Made by a program: the position numbers and the translations under genes
DNA from: Verrucomicrobia bacterium 12-59-8
GTDB taxonomy: Bacteria; Verrucomicrobiota; Verrucomicrobiae; Verrucomicrobiales; Verrucomicrobiaceae
Assembly: GCA_002279765.1 (NCBI GenBank)
Contig: NCCR01000002.1
Span: forward strand, 65,546-83,700
Length of the DNA stretch: 18,155 nucleotides
Direction: 5' to 3'
Part shown: positions 8,402-14,850 of the stretch, in pieces
Position numbering within the stretch: position 1 is the first letter of the stretch
How the letters are laid out: each line of letters starts with the position of its first letter
The notes under the pieces: generated by a model
Database searches by the model: none
Told to the model about the DNA's origin: nothing
The model's input: the letters and a program-made list of their open reading frames with translations, nothing else

Positions 8402-8599
8402 GACAGTACTAAAACGCTGCAACAATCACTTCACTGGCGCATTTTTCTTCTTCCCCGTGCCCATCTTGGTGGAGGGCAGGAAAAAAGCGAGAAAGAGGCG
8501 TATGGAAGCGGCAAACGATGGCGCGAGGCTCAAACTGTCATCAATGCACCCAAGATTCCATGATTGACGGGCGTCTAGCCCTCCGCCATCTCCATACTT

Positions 8600-9275
8600 G
8601 TGCTCATCAGTCTCCACCATCTGCTGTTTGTGCTGCTGCCCGTCGCTTTAACGGTACGCTTGTACATCAAACCACGACCGGCCACGCCCGACGTGGCGAA
8701 TGGAATCACGCGCTTCTGCCTGGGAATGGGCAAGTGGGTGCTGCTGGTCGATCCGCTGTGGCACCTCGCGACGATCGTTTTTCGAGGCGGACCGGAAAGC
8801 CTCGGCACCAGCGTGGCTTGGATGGGATTTCTTGGGTTGCTGCTCAGCCTGCAGTTTGCTTTCACCGCCGCTGGCGATTTGATCGCCGGACTGGGCGGCA
8901 TGTTCGGATTCAAGGTGGCGGAGCCGGTGCAGGAAGCGCTGACGCTGAGGCGCTTCACCCAGGGGAACTGGCTGCGGCTGACTGCCCTCCTGCTGGCAGT
9001 CACCGTGGTTGGAGCACTGCTGCAAACAGTTTCGTTTGGCGACACCTGGCTGCATCTGAAAGCGCTGTTTGCGGCTCCGCCCCGGACGATCCCCACGTTG
9101 CTCCAGCAGGCGCGGGTGCGGACAGATTTCAACGTCCTCACGATCTTTGCCGCGCTGGTCTGCCTCATCGCGCGACTTTTTGCGCGAGCCTGCACCATGG
9201 AAGGCGACGATTTGCATTCTCATTTTCACCTTTGCCGTGGCGATGCTGTGGACGCACGCCGCACCCCTGTCATGA
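8600..9275 (+). pseudogene. Miniature MBOAT (AlgI-like) membrane protein gene, frameshifted near its 3' end
   Basis: From GTG 8600 the frame encodes a multi-helix protein with AlgI-like landmarks in order: LLFVLLPVALTV, GITRFCLGMGKWVLLVD (family: GLxKKVLIAD) and SLQFAFTAAGD followed by GLGGMFGF (family: FDFSGYSDMAIGLGRMFGF). After these it jumps straight to the late helices. The segment holding the catalytic His (FWRRWH, GLWHG) is absent, so the protein is about 225 residues instead of the usual 450-500. Near T5 (9177-9181) the frame stops looking like protein. Skipping one base gives LREPAPWKATICILIFTFAV, a terminal membrane helix, ending at TGA 9273-9275. That TGA overlaps the ATG of the next gene as ATGA. 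The length, 676 bases, is one more than a multiple of three. The frameshift may be a mutation or a sequencing error; the start is uncertain. Confidence 0.7.
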
Positions 9276-10300
9276 AACCGACGCTTCCTCGAATCGACCC
9301 TGCGAAGCGCAGCCTGGTGCCGCCCGAGCCGGAACTGAGCCCGAAGGCGGCGCGGAACATCATCCGTGTGTTTGTCCTGCTGCTGGCCATGCCGCTGCTG
9401 TTTGAAGCCGCGTGCTGGTTCTCGTCTTCCAAGACCAATCTCGCGTCTGCAACGGTGCGCAGCGGCATGCAATGGCTGCTGATGCATGCTCTAAACGAAG
9501 GCAACCGCACCGTGTTTCTCGGACGTGAAGGCTGGCTCTTCGACCAGCATGAACTCGACCGTCTGGCACATGCCAGACGCCCTGCCAACGACGTGCAGCC
9601 CGGTTTGATCAAGCTGGCGGCACAGCTGAAGGCGCAGGACACGCCGTTGCTGGTGGTCGCAATCCCTGACCGTGCCACGATGTACCCCGAACAGATACGC
9701 CCCGGCCGCTATCTGAACGTGATCCGTTTAAAAGATGAAGCGGTCATGCTGGCCGGATTGAAATCGGCGGGCATCGATGTGATGGACATGACCGATGCCC
9801 TGTGGGAGTTCCGTGACAGGCAGCCGGTGTTCTATGCGCATGACAGTCACTGGACACCAGAGGCCATGAAGGCCGTGGCCCTGGCGGTGCATAGGCATGT
9901 GCAGGAAAAGCATCCGCGCCTGTGCAGCCCCGAGACCCCCATCATCAACGCCAAGATTCTCGAACACATCGACCCCGGTGATCTGGCGCGCCGGCTCGAT
10001 CCTCTACATGCCGCACACCTGCTGGGAGAAGAATCTGCTGATCTGGTTTCCATTCAAGGCATCCCGCCGAGCGACAAGTCCCCCATCGTGCTGCACGGCG
10101 GTGAATTGATGCGTGTGTATGATGATGCGAAGCTCAGTTTTGGCGGCGGCGGTCAGGCACCGGACGCCGGTTTTGCCACACAGCTTGCCACATTGCTAGG
10201 ACGCCCCGTGGATGTGCGAAGCATGCCCCGGCCAGGAGAAAGCTACGAAGACAAAAAGCTGGTCATCATTCTGTTGCCGATGGCGGAACTGGTGCCGTAA
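9272..10300 (+). CDS. AlgJ/AlgX-like SGNH-fold protein lacking the Ser nucleophile
   Basis: 342 residues from ATG 9272, chosen because it overlaps the preceding TGA as ATGA and because the residues just upstream in the same frame do not look like protein. One membrane anchor (about 29-50) precedes a periplasmic SGNH-like domain. GREGWLFDQHEL (85-95) and VVAIPDRATMYPEQI (128-142) are AlgX/AlgJ-family strands. HDSHW (190-194) carries the Asp-x-His pair (Asp191, His193), equivalent to AlgX Asp174/His176. Where the family has the GDSF/GTSY nucleophile strand, this protein reads VLHGGELMRVY (273-283), so no Ser is present. Homologues move acetyl groups onto exopolysaccharide with an MBOAT partner; this one may be inactive, or may bind glycan. 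Confidence 0.82.
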   Translation: MKPTLPRIDPAKRSLVPPEPELSPKAARNIIRVFVLLLAMPLLFEAACWFSSSKTNLASATVRSGMQWLLMHALNEGNRTVFLGREGWLFDQHELDRLAHARRPANDVQPGLIKLAAQLKAQDTPLLVVAIPDRATMYPEQIRPGRYLNVIRLKDEAVMLAGLKSAGIDVMDMTDALWEFRDRQPVFYAHDSHWTPEAMKAVALAVHRHVQEKHPRLCSPETPIINAKILEHIDPGDLARRLDPLHAAHLLGEESADLVSIQGIPPSDKSPIVLHGGELMRVYDDAKLSFGGGGQAPDAGFATQLATLLGRPVDVRSMPRPGESYEDKKLVIILLPMAELVP

Positions 10301-10313
10301 GTTTGGCCACCCC

Positions 10314-10724
10314 ATGCTGAGACTTCTCCTTCACTTCTTTTTCGGCGGCGTCTTTGTCTATGCGGGGATTCTGAAGGTGGCGGACCCGATGTCGTTCCTT
10401 GATGACATCCGCAGCTTCGATCTGCTGGAAGATCCCTGGGCTGCATGGCTCGCCATGGGACTGCCGTGGCTGGAAATTTTTGCCGGACTGGCGGTGATGA
10501 GTGGCCTGCTGCGCTCTGGAGGCCTTCTGATCCTGAACGGATCGCTGCTGATTTTTCTGGCTGCCATCGTCCTCTCGTGGTGGCGCGGCATCGACATCCG
10601 CTGCGGCTGCTTCGGCCACGCGGACGCCACCTCCAATTACCGCGACCTCATCCTGCGTGATCTGCTCCTGCTCCTCGCTGGGGTCGTTCTGGCTTGGCAT
10701 GGGAAGCCGAAAGCAAGAGCATGA
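10314..10724 (+). CDS. MauE/DoxX-family redox-associated membrane protein
   Basis: 136 residues from ATG 10314, with four predicted membrane helices (about 3-21, 43-64, 68-90, 113-128). Between helices 3 and 4 lies DIRCGCFG (Cys97, Cys99), typical of the MauE branch of the DoxX superfamily, which is linked to electron transfer to disulphides or quinone chemistry in the inner membrane. Its start is 13 bases after the AlgJ-like gene. Its stop TGA (10722-10724) overlaps the ATG of the threonine aldolase gene (10721-10723), so translational coupling is likely. No thioredoxin-like partner lies next to it; the TlpA-like gene is over 3 kb away on the other strand. Family assignment is good, exact role unknown. 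Confidence 0.88.
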   Translation: MLRLLLHFFFGGVFVYAGILKVADPMSFLDDIRSFDLLEDPWAAWLAMGLPWLEIFAGLAVMSGLLRSGGLLILNGSLLIFLAAIVLSWWRGIDIRCGCFGHADATSNYRDLILRDLLLLLAGVVLAWHGKPKARA

Positions 10725-11755
10725 GCGCAGAACTGAAATACCACTTCGCCTCGGACAACACGTCCGGCATTTGTCCCGAAGCCTGGCAGGCGCTGGAAGA
10801 GGCCAATACAGGCTATCAACCCAGCTATGGGGCGGACTCGACCACCGCTGAGGCCTGCGAAACGTTCCGGCGTTTCTTCGAGACTGACTGCGATGTGTAT
10901 TTCGTCTTCAACGGCACGGCGGCGAATTCGCTCTCGCTCGCCACGCTGTGCCAGAGCTACCACAGCATCATCACCGCTCAGGAGGCGCATGTGGAGACGG
11001 ACGAATGCGGTGCACCGGAGTTTTTCAGCCATGGCTCGAAGATCCTGCTGGCCCGCAGCCCGCTAGGAAAACTCGACCCCGCTGATGTCGAACGTCTGGC
11101 GACAAGCCGCAGCGATGTCCATTTCCCGAAGCCGCGAGCCCTGAGCATCAGTCAAAGCACAGAGCTGGGGACGGTGTACCGCCCGGGCGAGGTCAAGGGC
11201 CTCGGCGCAGTCGCGAAACAGCATGGTCTGTCGATTCACATGGATGGCGCGCGGTTCTTCAATGCCCTGACCGGGCTGAACTGCACACCTGCCGACATCA
11301 CCTGGCGTGCCGGGGTGGATGTGCTGTGCTGCGGCGGCACCAAGCTCGGCATGGCGGTGACGGAAGCGGTCGTTTTCTTCAACAAGGAGCTGTCACAGGA
11401 GTTTGCGTACCGCTGCAAGCAGGCGGGGCAGCTTTGCTCCAAGATGCGCTTCATCTCGGCGCAATGGCTGCGTATTTTGAGCGATGAAACCTGGCGCAGG
11501 CATGCGCAAAACGGCAACACCCTGGCGAAACGCCTCGCGGATTCGCTCGGCCATCTGCCGGGTGTACAGATTCTCTACCCGGTAGATGCCAACGCGGTGT
11601 TTGCCAAACTGCCGGACCGGATGAAGGAAGGCCTCAAAGAACGCGGCTGGATTTTCTACAGCTTCATCGGCGGTGGATCGCGCCTGATGTGCTCATGGCG
11701 CACGATGGAGGCGGATGTGGATGCGTTTGTCGCGGATGCGGCGGCGCTGGTGTAA
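10721..11755 (+). CDS. ltaE: Low-specificity L-threonine aldolase
   Basis: 344 residues from ATG 10721, which overlaps the MauE stop as ATGA; an upstream in-frame ATG at 10694 would add nine residues overlapping MauE and is less likely. It is a fold-type I PLP enzyme of the beta-eliminating lyase family. FNGTAANSL (63-71) is the phosphate-binding loop, AQEAHVETDECGAPE holds His90, which stacks on the cofactor, MDGARFFNAL holds Asp175, and CCGGTKLGM holds the Schiff-base Lys208. Such enzymes cleave threonine or allo-threonine to glycine and acetaldehyde. The length fits the family. It ends the plus-strand cluster and converges on the HlyC-type gene with a 6-base gap. The gene symbol is by family; substrate stereochemistry cannot be read from sequence. 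Confidence 0.9.
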   Translation: MSAELKYHFASDNTSGICPEAWQALEEANTGYQPSYGADSTTAEACETFRRFFETDCDVYFVFNGTAANSLSLATLCQSYHSIITAQEAHVETDECGAPEFFSHGSKILLARSPLGKLDPADVERLATSRSDVHFPKPRALSISQSTELGTVYRPGEVKGLGAVAKQHGLSIHMDGARFFNALTGLNCTPADITWRAGVDVLCCGGTKLGMAVTEAVVFFNKELSQEFAYRCKQAGQLCSKMRFISAQWLRILSDETWRRHAQNGNTLAKRLADSLGHLPGVQILYPVDANAVFAKLPDRMKEGLKERGWIFYSFIGGGSRLMCSWRTMEADVDAFVADAAALV

Positions 11756-11761
11756 GTCACC

Positions 11762-13159
11762 TCACACGCCTTCCGGCGCTTCATCAGCCGCCGCAGCTTC
11801 CTCCGCCACGGTGGAAAGGCGCTTAAAGTGCAACTGGAGCACACGCCGGAGATCCGCCTTGGTGGTGGTCACCTCATAGTCTTCGATGACCACTTTCTCT
11901 CCCACCTTGGGCAGATGGCCGAGGAGGTGCGTGACGTAACCGCCGACGGTGGTGACTTCGTCGCTGTCGAGATCAATGCCGGTCTGGTCGGCCAGTTCGT
12001 AGAGATTGTAGGTGCCTTCGACGGTGAATTCACTGTCGTTAATGCGGCGGAACTCGTTGACCTCGTGGTCGAACTCGTCCTGAATATCGCCAACGATTTC
12101 CTCGAGCACATTGTCGAGCGTCACGATACCGACGGCACCGCCGAATTCATCGACGGCAAGCGCCACGTGAACGTGCTTGTCGAGGAAGAAGCGTAGCAGT
12201 TTGTCGATAGGCATCATCTCCGGCACCATCTGTAGCTCACGTTTGATCTTGCGCAGGTCGGGCTGCGGTTTGCCGATGAGGCCGAGCAGATCTTTGATGT
12301 GAATGGTGCCGATGGCGTGGTCGAGGTGGCCTTCGACGAGCGGATACCGAGTATGCTTGGAGTCGATGGCAAGCTTGAGGCTCGCCTCAAAGGTTTCATC
12401 CGCATCGAGCGAGATCACCTGGTTGCGCGGCGTCATCACATCACGCACGCAGCGGTCATTGAGGGCGAGGGCGTTGAGGAGGATGTCCTTCTCAGTTTCC
12501 GTCACCTCCTTGGATTTTTGACTTTCTGCCACGATGTGGCGCAGCTCTTCTTCAGAATGAGCGATCTCGTGCTCGGAAACAGCCGTGATGCCCAGAAAGC
12601 GAAGGACAACGTTGGTGCTGGCACTGAGAATCCAGATTGCCGGTTTTAGTACAATGTAAAACAGGTGCAGCGGGCGCGCGATCAGCAGCGCGGTTTGCAT
12701 GGATTTGCGAATGGCGACCACCTTGGGCGTCTGCTCGCCCAAGACAACGTGCAGGTAGGTGACGATGGCATAGGCGATGCCGATGGAAGTCCAACGGATG
12801 ACGGTCTCATTGACGATGCCTATTTTGAAAAGCATCGGCTGCACGACCACGGCGACAAACGGCTCGCCGAAAATCCCCAGCGCGATGCTGGTGAGCGTGA
12901 TGCCCAACTGCCCGGCTGAGAGATAGGCATCGAGGTTGCGCGTCACGGTCTGCGCGAACTCGGCACCACGCGTGCCATCTTCGATGGCGGCCTGGAGCTG
13001 ACTGTCCCTGACCTTGACGATGGCGAACTCCGCCGCCACAAAGAAGGCGTTGAGCAGCACGATGGCCAGCACGATAACAGCCTGCCAGAAGACTTCACTA
13101 GCGGTGAAGCTCCACTCTCGTACGAGTTCGGCAGAGGCATTGGCGAGCAAAGGAGTCAT
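11762..13159 (-). CDS. CNNM/CBS-pair/CorC-HlyC domain membrane protein (hemolysin-C-like)
   Basis: 465 residues. The N-terminal CNNM (DUF21) membrane domain spans about 22-190 and includes the signature NAFFVAAEFAIVKVR (37-51) and GEQTPKVVAI (141-150). A pair of CBS domains follows at about 239-365 (VMTPRNQV; VDEFGGAVGIVTLDNVLEEI). The transporter-associated CorC_HlyC domain lies at about 380-455 (EGTYNLYELADQTGIDLDSD, TVGGYVTHLLGHLP). The order matches CorC/YoaE/MpfA proteins, now mostly regarded as Mg2+ or other cation exporters; 'hemolysin' is a historical name. CBS domains usually bind adenine nucleotides. The FmdB-like gene starts upstream with a 20-base gap, so the two are probably cotranscribed. 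Confidence 0.93.
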   Translation of the reverse strand: MTPLLANASAELVREWSFTASEVFWQAVIVLAIVLLNAFFVAAEFAIVKVRDSQLQAAIEDGTRGAEFAQTVTRNLDAYLSAGQLGITLTSIALGIFGEPFVAVVVQPMLFKIGIVNETVIRWTSIGIAYAIVTYLHVVLGEQTPKVVAIRKSMQTALLIARPLHLFYIVLKPAIWILSASTNVVLRFLGITAVSEHEIAHSEEELRHIVAESQKSKEVTETEKDILLNALALNDRCVRDVMTPRNQVISLDADETFEASLKLAIDSKHTRYPLVEGHLDHAIGTIHIKDLLGLIGKPQPDLRKIKRELQMVPEMMPIDKLLRFFLDKHVHVALAVDEFGGAVGIVTLDNVLEEIVGDIQDEFDHEVNEFRRINDSEFTVEGTYNLYELADQTGIDLDSDEVTTVGGYVTHLLGHLPKVGEKVVIEDYEVTTTKADLRRVLQLHFKRLSTVAEEAAAADEAPEGV

Positions 13160-13179
13160 GAGGCGGCGCGGTCAGGCGT

Positions 13180-13431
13180 TCACAGCTTCTCGTAATTGCC
13201 ATCGCATCGTTTTTCGAGGATGGTAAAGCCGGCGGCCTTGGCGTCGGAAACGGAGAGGGGTTTGGTGATCTTCGGCGTGTTAAAGCCGGAAATGAGTTTT
13301 TTGACCGGCTGCCTGCACAGAGGACATGCCTCAAGAGCAGGCCTGCTGAGTGGGCGGCGCAGATCGAAGCCTCTGCGGCAAGCAGGGCATCCTTTTTCAG
13401 GGTCGTCAGCGATGTAGGAGTAGGTAGGCAT
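13180..13431 (-). CDS. FmdB-family zinc-ribbon protein
   Basis: 83 residues. It begins MPTYSYIADDPEKGC, the usual FmdB (putative regulatory protein, PF09723) opening, with CPAC (Cys15, Cys18) and CPLC (Cys36, Cys39) forming one zinc ribbon, followed by VKKLISGFNTPKI. The conserved core ends near residue 50 and the tail is basic and of unknown role. Function in the family is not firmly known. It lies 20 bases upstream of the CorC/HlyC-type gene on the same strand and follows rpsN with 67 bases between, separated by a hairpin. Confidence 0.88.
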   Translation of the reverse strand: MPTYSYIADDPEKGCPACRRGFDLRRPLSRPALEACPLCRQPVKKLISGFNTPKITKPLSVSDAKAAGFTILEKRCDGNYEKL

Positions 13432-13456
13432 CAGAGAATAACGCTCCGCCTCTCCA

Positions 13457-13483
13457 TGCAGCCAGAGAAAACCTCCGGCTGCA
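13457..13483 (-). terminator. Hairpin after rpsN, possible terminator or attenuator
   Basis: On the minus strand TGCAGCCGGAG pairs with CTCTGGCTGCA around a GTTTT loop: 11 bp including one G-U pair. It lies 15 bases after the rpsN stop and 25 bases before the FmdB-like ATG. No U-run follows, so it may be an RNA-stability or partial-termination element rather than a standard intrinsic terminator. Confidence 0.5.
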
Positions 13484-13498
13484 AGTTCGGACGGAATT

Positions 13499-13768
13499 CT
13501 ACCAGCTGGACTTCGTCACCCCGGGGATCATTCCTTGGGAGGCGAGCTCGCGGAAGGTCATACGGGACATCTGGAAGCGGCGAATGAACGCGCGACGACG
13601 GCCGGAAACGCGGCAGCGGTTGATGAGACGTGTCGGGCTTGCATCACGAGGAAGCATGGAGAGACCGACGAAGTCGCCTTTCTCCTTGAGTTCAGCACGG
13701 AGTTTAGCGTACTTTTCGACGGTTTTACGTTTGCGCTTGTCGCGCTCGAGCCAGCATGTTTTTAGCAC
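13499..13768 (-). CDS. rpsN: Ribosomal protein S14 (C-minus type), read from a GTG made by a tandem duplication
   Basis: 89 residues from GTG 13768. [27 protein letters not shown] and the C-terminal [10 protein letters not shown] mark the zinc-independent S14 form; E. coli S14 has 101 residues and other C-minus forms 89. The protein sits in the 30S head near the decoding region. The original start is evidently ATG 13838 (MAKTCWLER), but a 70-bp duplication inserted between it and the body shifts that frame. The second copy is preceded by GTG CTA in place of ATG GCA, so MLKTCWLER can start at exactly the equivalent codon and yields normal length. No Shine-Dalgarno is seen before the GTG. Upstream in-frame sequence to 13876 is the other copy read out of frame and is not protein-like. 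Confidence 0.82.
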   Translation of the reverse strand: MLKTCWLERDKRKRKTVEKYAKLRAELKEKGDFVGLSMLPRDASPTRLINRCRVSGRRRAFIRRFQMSRMTFRELASQGMIPGVTKSSW

Positions 13769-13833
13769 GGAGTTTAGCGTACTTTTCGACGGTTTTACGT
13801 TTGCGCTTGTCGCGCTCGAGCCAGCATGTTTTT
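13694..13833. repeat. Perfect 70-bp tandem duplication at the 5' end of rpsN
   Basis: Copies 13694-13763 and 13764-13833 are identical over all 70 bases by eye. Each begins AGCACGGAGTTTAGCG and ends CCAGCATGTTTTT on the plus strand. The unit covers codons 3-25 of rpsN and is not a multiple of three. The boundaries are sharp: base 13693 is C while the matching 13763 is T. Confidence 0.97.
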
Positions 13834-13838
13834 GCCAT
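13725..13838 (-). pseudogene. rpsN: Truncated rpsN reading frame from the original ATG
   Basis: From ATG 13838 the frame gives [20 protein letters not shown] and on through the first duplicate copy (25 authentic S14 residues). It then enters the second copy out of frame ([12 protein letters not shown]) and stops at TAA 13727-13725, making 37 residues. The stop lies about 40 bases beyond the GTG at 13768, so ribosomes from the ATG pass over the GTG in another frame. If the duplication were collapsed, this ATG would give an intact 89-residue S14. Confidence 0.8.
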
Positions 13839-13870
13839 AGGGGCGCGGAGTCTGCCCCAAACCGCTCCTT
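13839..13870 (-). promoter_or_regulatory. rpsN leader: Shine-Dalgarno-like site and hairpin before the original ATG
   Basis: On the minus strand AAGGAG (13870-13865) is followed by six bases, then GGGGC (13858-13854), a 9-base loop and GCCCC (13844-13840), then one T and ATG 13838. The linear distance is too long for a Shine-Dalgarno, but looping out the 5-bp hairpin leaves seven bases, which is optimal. It may be a structured ribosome-binding site; the stem is short. Confidence 0.4.
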
Positions 13871-13928
13871 TCGCAAGAAAAAATTTCTACTGGCGGACGC
13901 TCTATTTCACGCTAAATGCGCTGTTACT

Positions 13929-14012
13929 ATGGTCATCTTTTACGGAATGTGTCTCGCAGCCTCACTGCTTTTCTGCGGCGTCATCGCTTTCACCTATCTG
14001 GTGAAGGGCTGA
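13929..14012 (+). CDS. Possible 27-residue single-helix membrane peptide
   Basis: ATG 13929 to TGA 14010-14012 encodes MVIFYGMCLAASLLFCGVIA followed by FTYLVKG. This is one hydrophobic helix with a short, slightly basic tail, a layout seen in real small membrane proteins. It is alone on the plus strand in the gap between rpsN and thiG, with no clear Shine-Dalgarno or recognised family. It could equally be chance in a non-coding gap. Confidence 0.3.
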   Translation: MVIFYGMCLAASLLFCGVIAFTYLVKG

Positions 14013-14036
14013 AGCAAGCCGTCATTCGGGCTGCTT
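14012..14036. terminator. Weak hairpin at the thiG end
   Basis: AAGC-A-AGCC (14012-14020) can pair with GGCT-GCTT (14029-14036): 8 bp with one bulged A and an 8-base loop. It overlaps the thiG stop codon and lacks a U-run on either side, so termination is uncertain. Confidence 0.3.
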
Positions 14037-14850
14037 ACTGATATAAAAACGTCGTCAGCGGACTGGTGGCCGAAGCCTCTGCTGCGCCCTCGCTCAGACC
14101 GATTTCATAGGCGCTGCGCCCGGCCTCCACGGCCATATTGAAGGCCTGCGCCATCCGCACCGGGTCAGCGGCTACGGCAATGGCGGTGTTCACCAGAACG
14201 GCATCCGCACCCATTTCAAAGGCCTCGGCCGCATGGCTGGGAGCGCCGATCCCAGCATCTACCACGACCGGCACGGTGGCCTGAGTGATGATGATTTCGA
14301 TCTGACGACGCGTCGTAATGCCCTGATGCGAACCGATGGGTGACCCCAGCGGCATCACCGTGGCAGTGCCAACATCCTGCAAACGGCGGGCCAGTACAGG
14401 GTCGGCATTGATGTAAGGGAGGACGACGAAGCCTTCCTTCACGAGAATTTCCGCCGCCTTGAGCGTCTCAATCGGATCCGGCAGGAGGTAGCGTGGGTCG
14501 GGATGGATCTCGAGCTTCACCCAGTTGGGCAGACCCGCCGCCACGGCCAATCGGGCAAGTCGCACCGCCTCCTCCGCATTCATCGCTCCACTGGTGTTCG
14601 GCAGAAGCAGGACGTTTTTCGGGATGAAATCGAGGATGTTGGCAAAGGGATCGCCCTTGCCGGTCAAATCGGCCCGCCGCAGCGCCACGGTCACGATTTC
14701 CGTCTCCGAGGCCACGATGGCATCCCGCATCAGCTCACCGCTGGCGAATTTGCCCGTGCCCAGCATGAGACGGGAGTTGAACTGACGATTGGCGATGGTG
14801 AGGGGCTGATTTGGCACGGTGAGTGAGAGATGCACCCAATCCTGCCTCAC
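14035..14850 (-). CDS. thiG: Thiazole synthase ThiG
   Basis: 271 residues from GTG 14850, a (beta/alpha)8 barrel enzyme. It makes the thiazole phosphate of thiamine from 1-deoxyxylulose 5-phosphate, dehydroglycine and the ThiS thiocarboxylate. Landmarks are LMLGTGKF (28-35), [17 protein letters not shown] with the Schiff-base Lys112, [36 protein letters not shown] and a C-terminal GRSAYEIG. The length is slightly above the usual 255-265 because of about 15 extra N-terminal residues, so a start at a later codon is possible. The GTG overlaps the hemQ TGA as GTGA, implying translational coupling. No ThiS, ThiH/ThiO or ThiF is adjacent. Confidence 0.95.
   Translation of the reverse strand: MRQDWVHLSLTVPNQPLTIANRQFNSRLMLGTGKFASGELMRDAIVASETEIVTVALRRADLTGKGDPFANILDFIPKNVLLLPNTSGAMNAEEAVRLARLAVAAGLPNWVKLEIHPDPRYLLPDPIETLKAAEILVKEGFVVLPYINADPVLARRLQDVGTATVMPLGSPIGSHQGITTRRQIEIIITQATVPVVVDAGIGAPSHAAEAFEMGADAVLVNTAIAVAADPVRMAQAFNMAVEAGRSAYEIGLSEGAAEASATSPLTTFLYQ

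Noticed and set aside
8426..8620. 64-codon minus-strand frame ending in a Lys-rich tail just before the DUF1501 start
   Set aside because: Only the last 13-15 residues look protein-like; the upstream part overlaps the MBOAT-like gene start and lacks any motif. Kept only as a possible remnant, not as a gene.
8600..10300. Single fusion protein of MBOAT and AlgJ-like domains
   Set aside because: The join is not protein-like, a one-base shift restores a good MBOAT C-terminus, and the ATGA overlap gives a natural start for the second gene.
13769..13876. N-terminal extension of S14 in frame with the body (125-residue version)
   Set aside because: These residues are the duplicated repeat read in a wrong frame plus leader sequence; they do not resemble S14 or a targeting signal.
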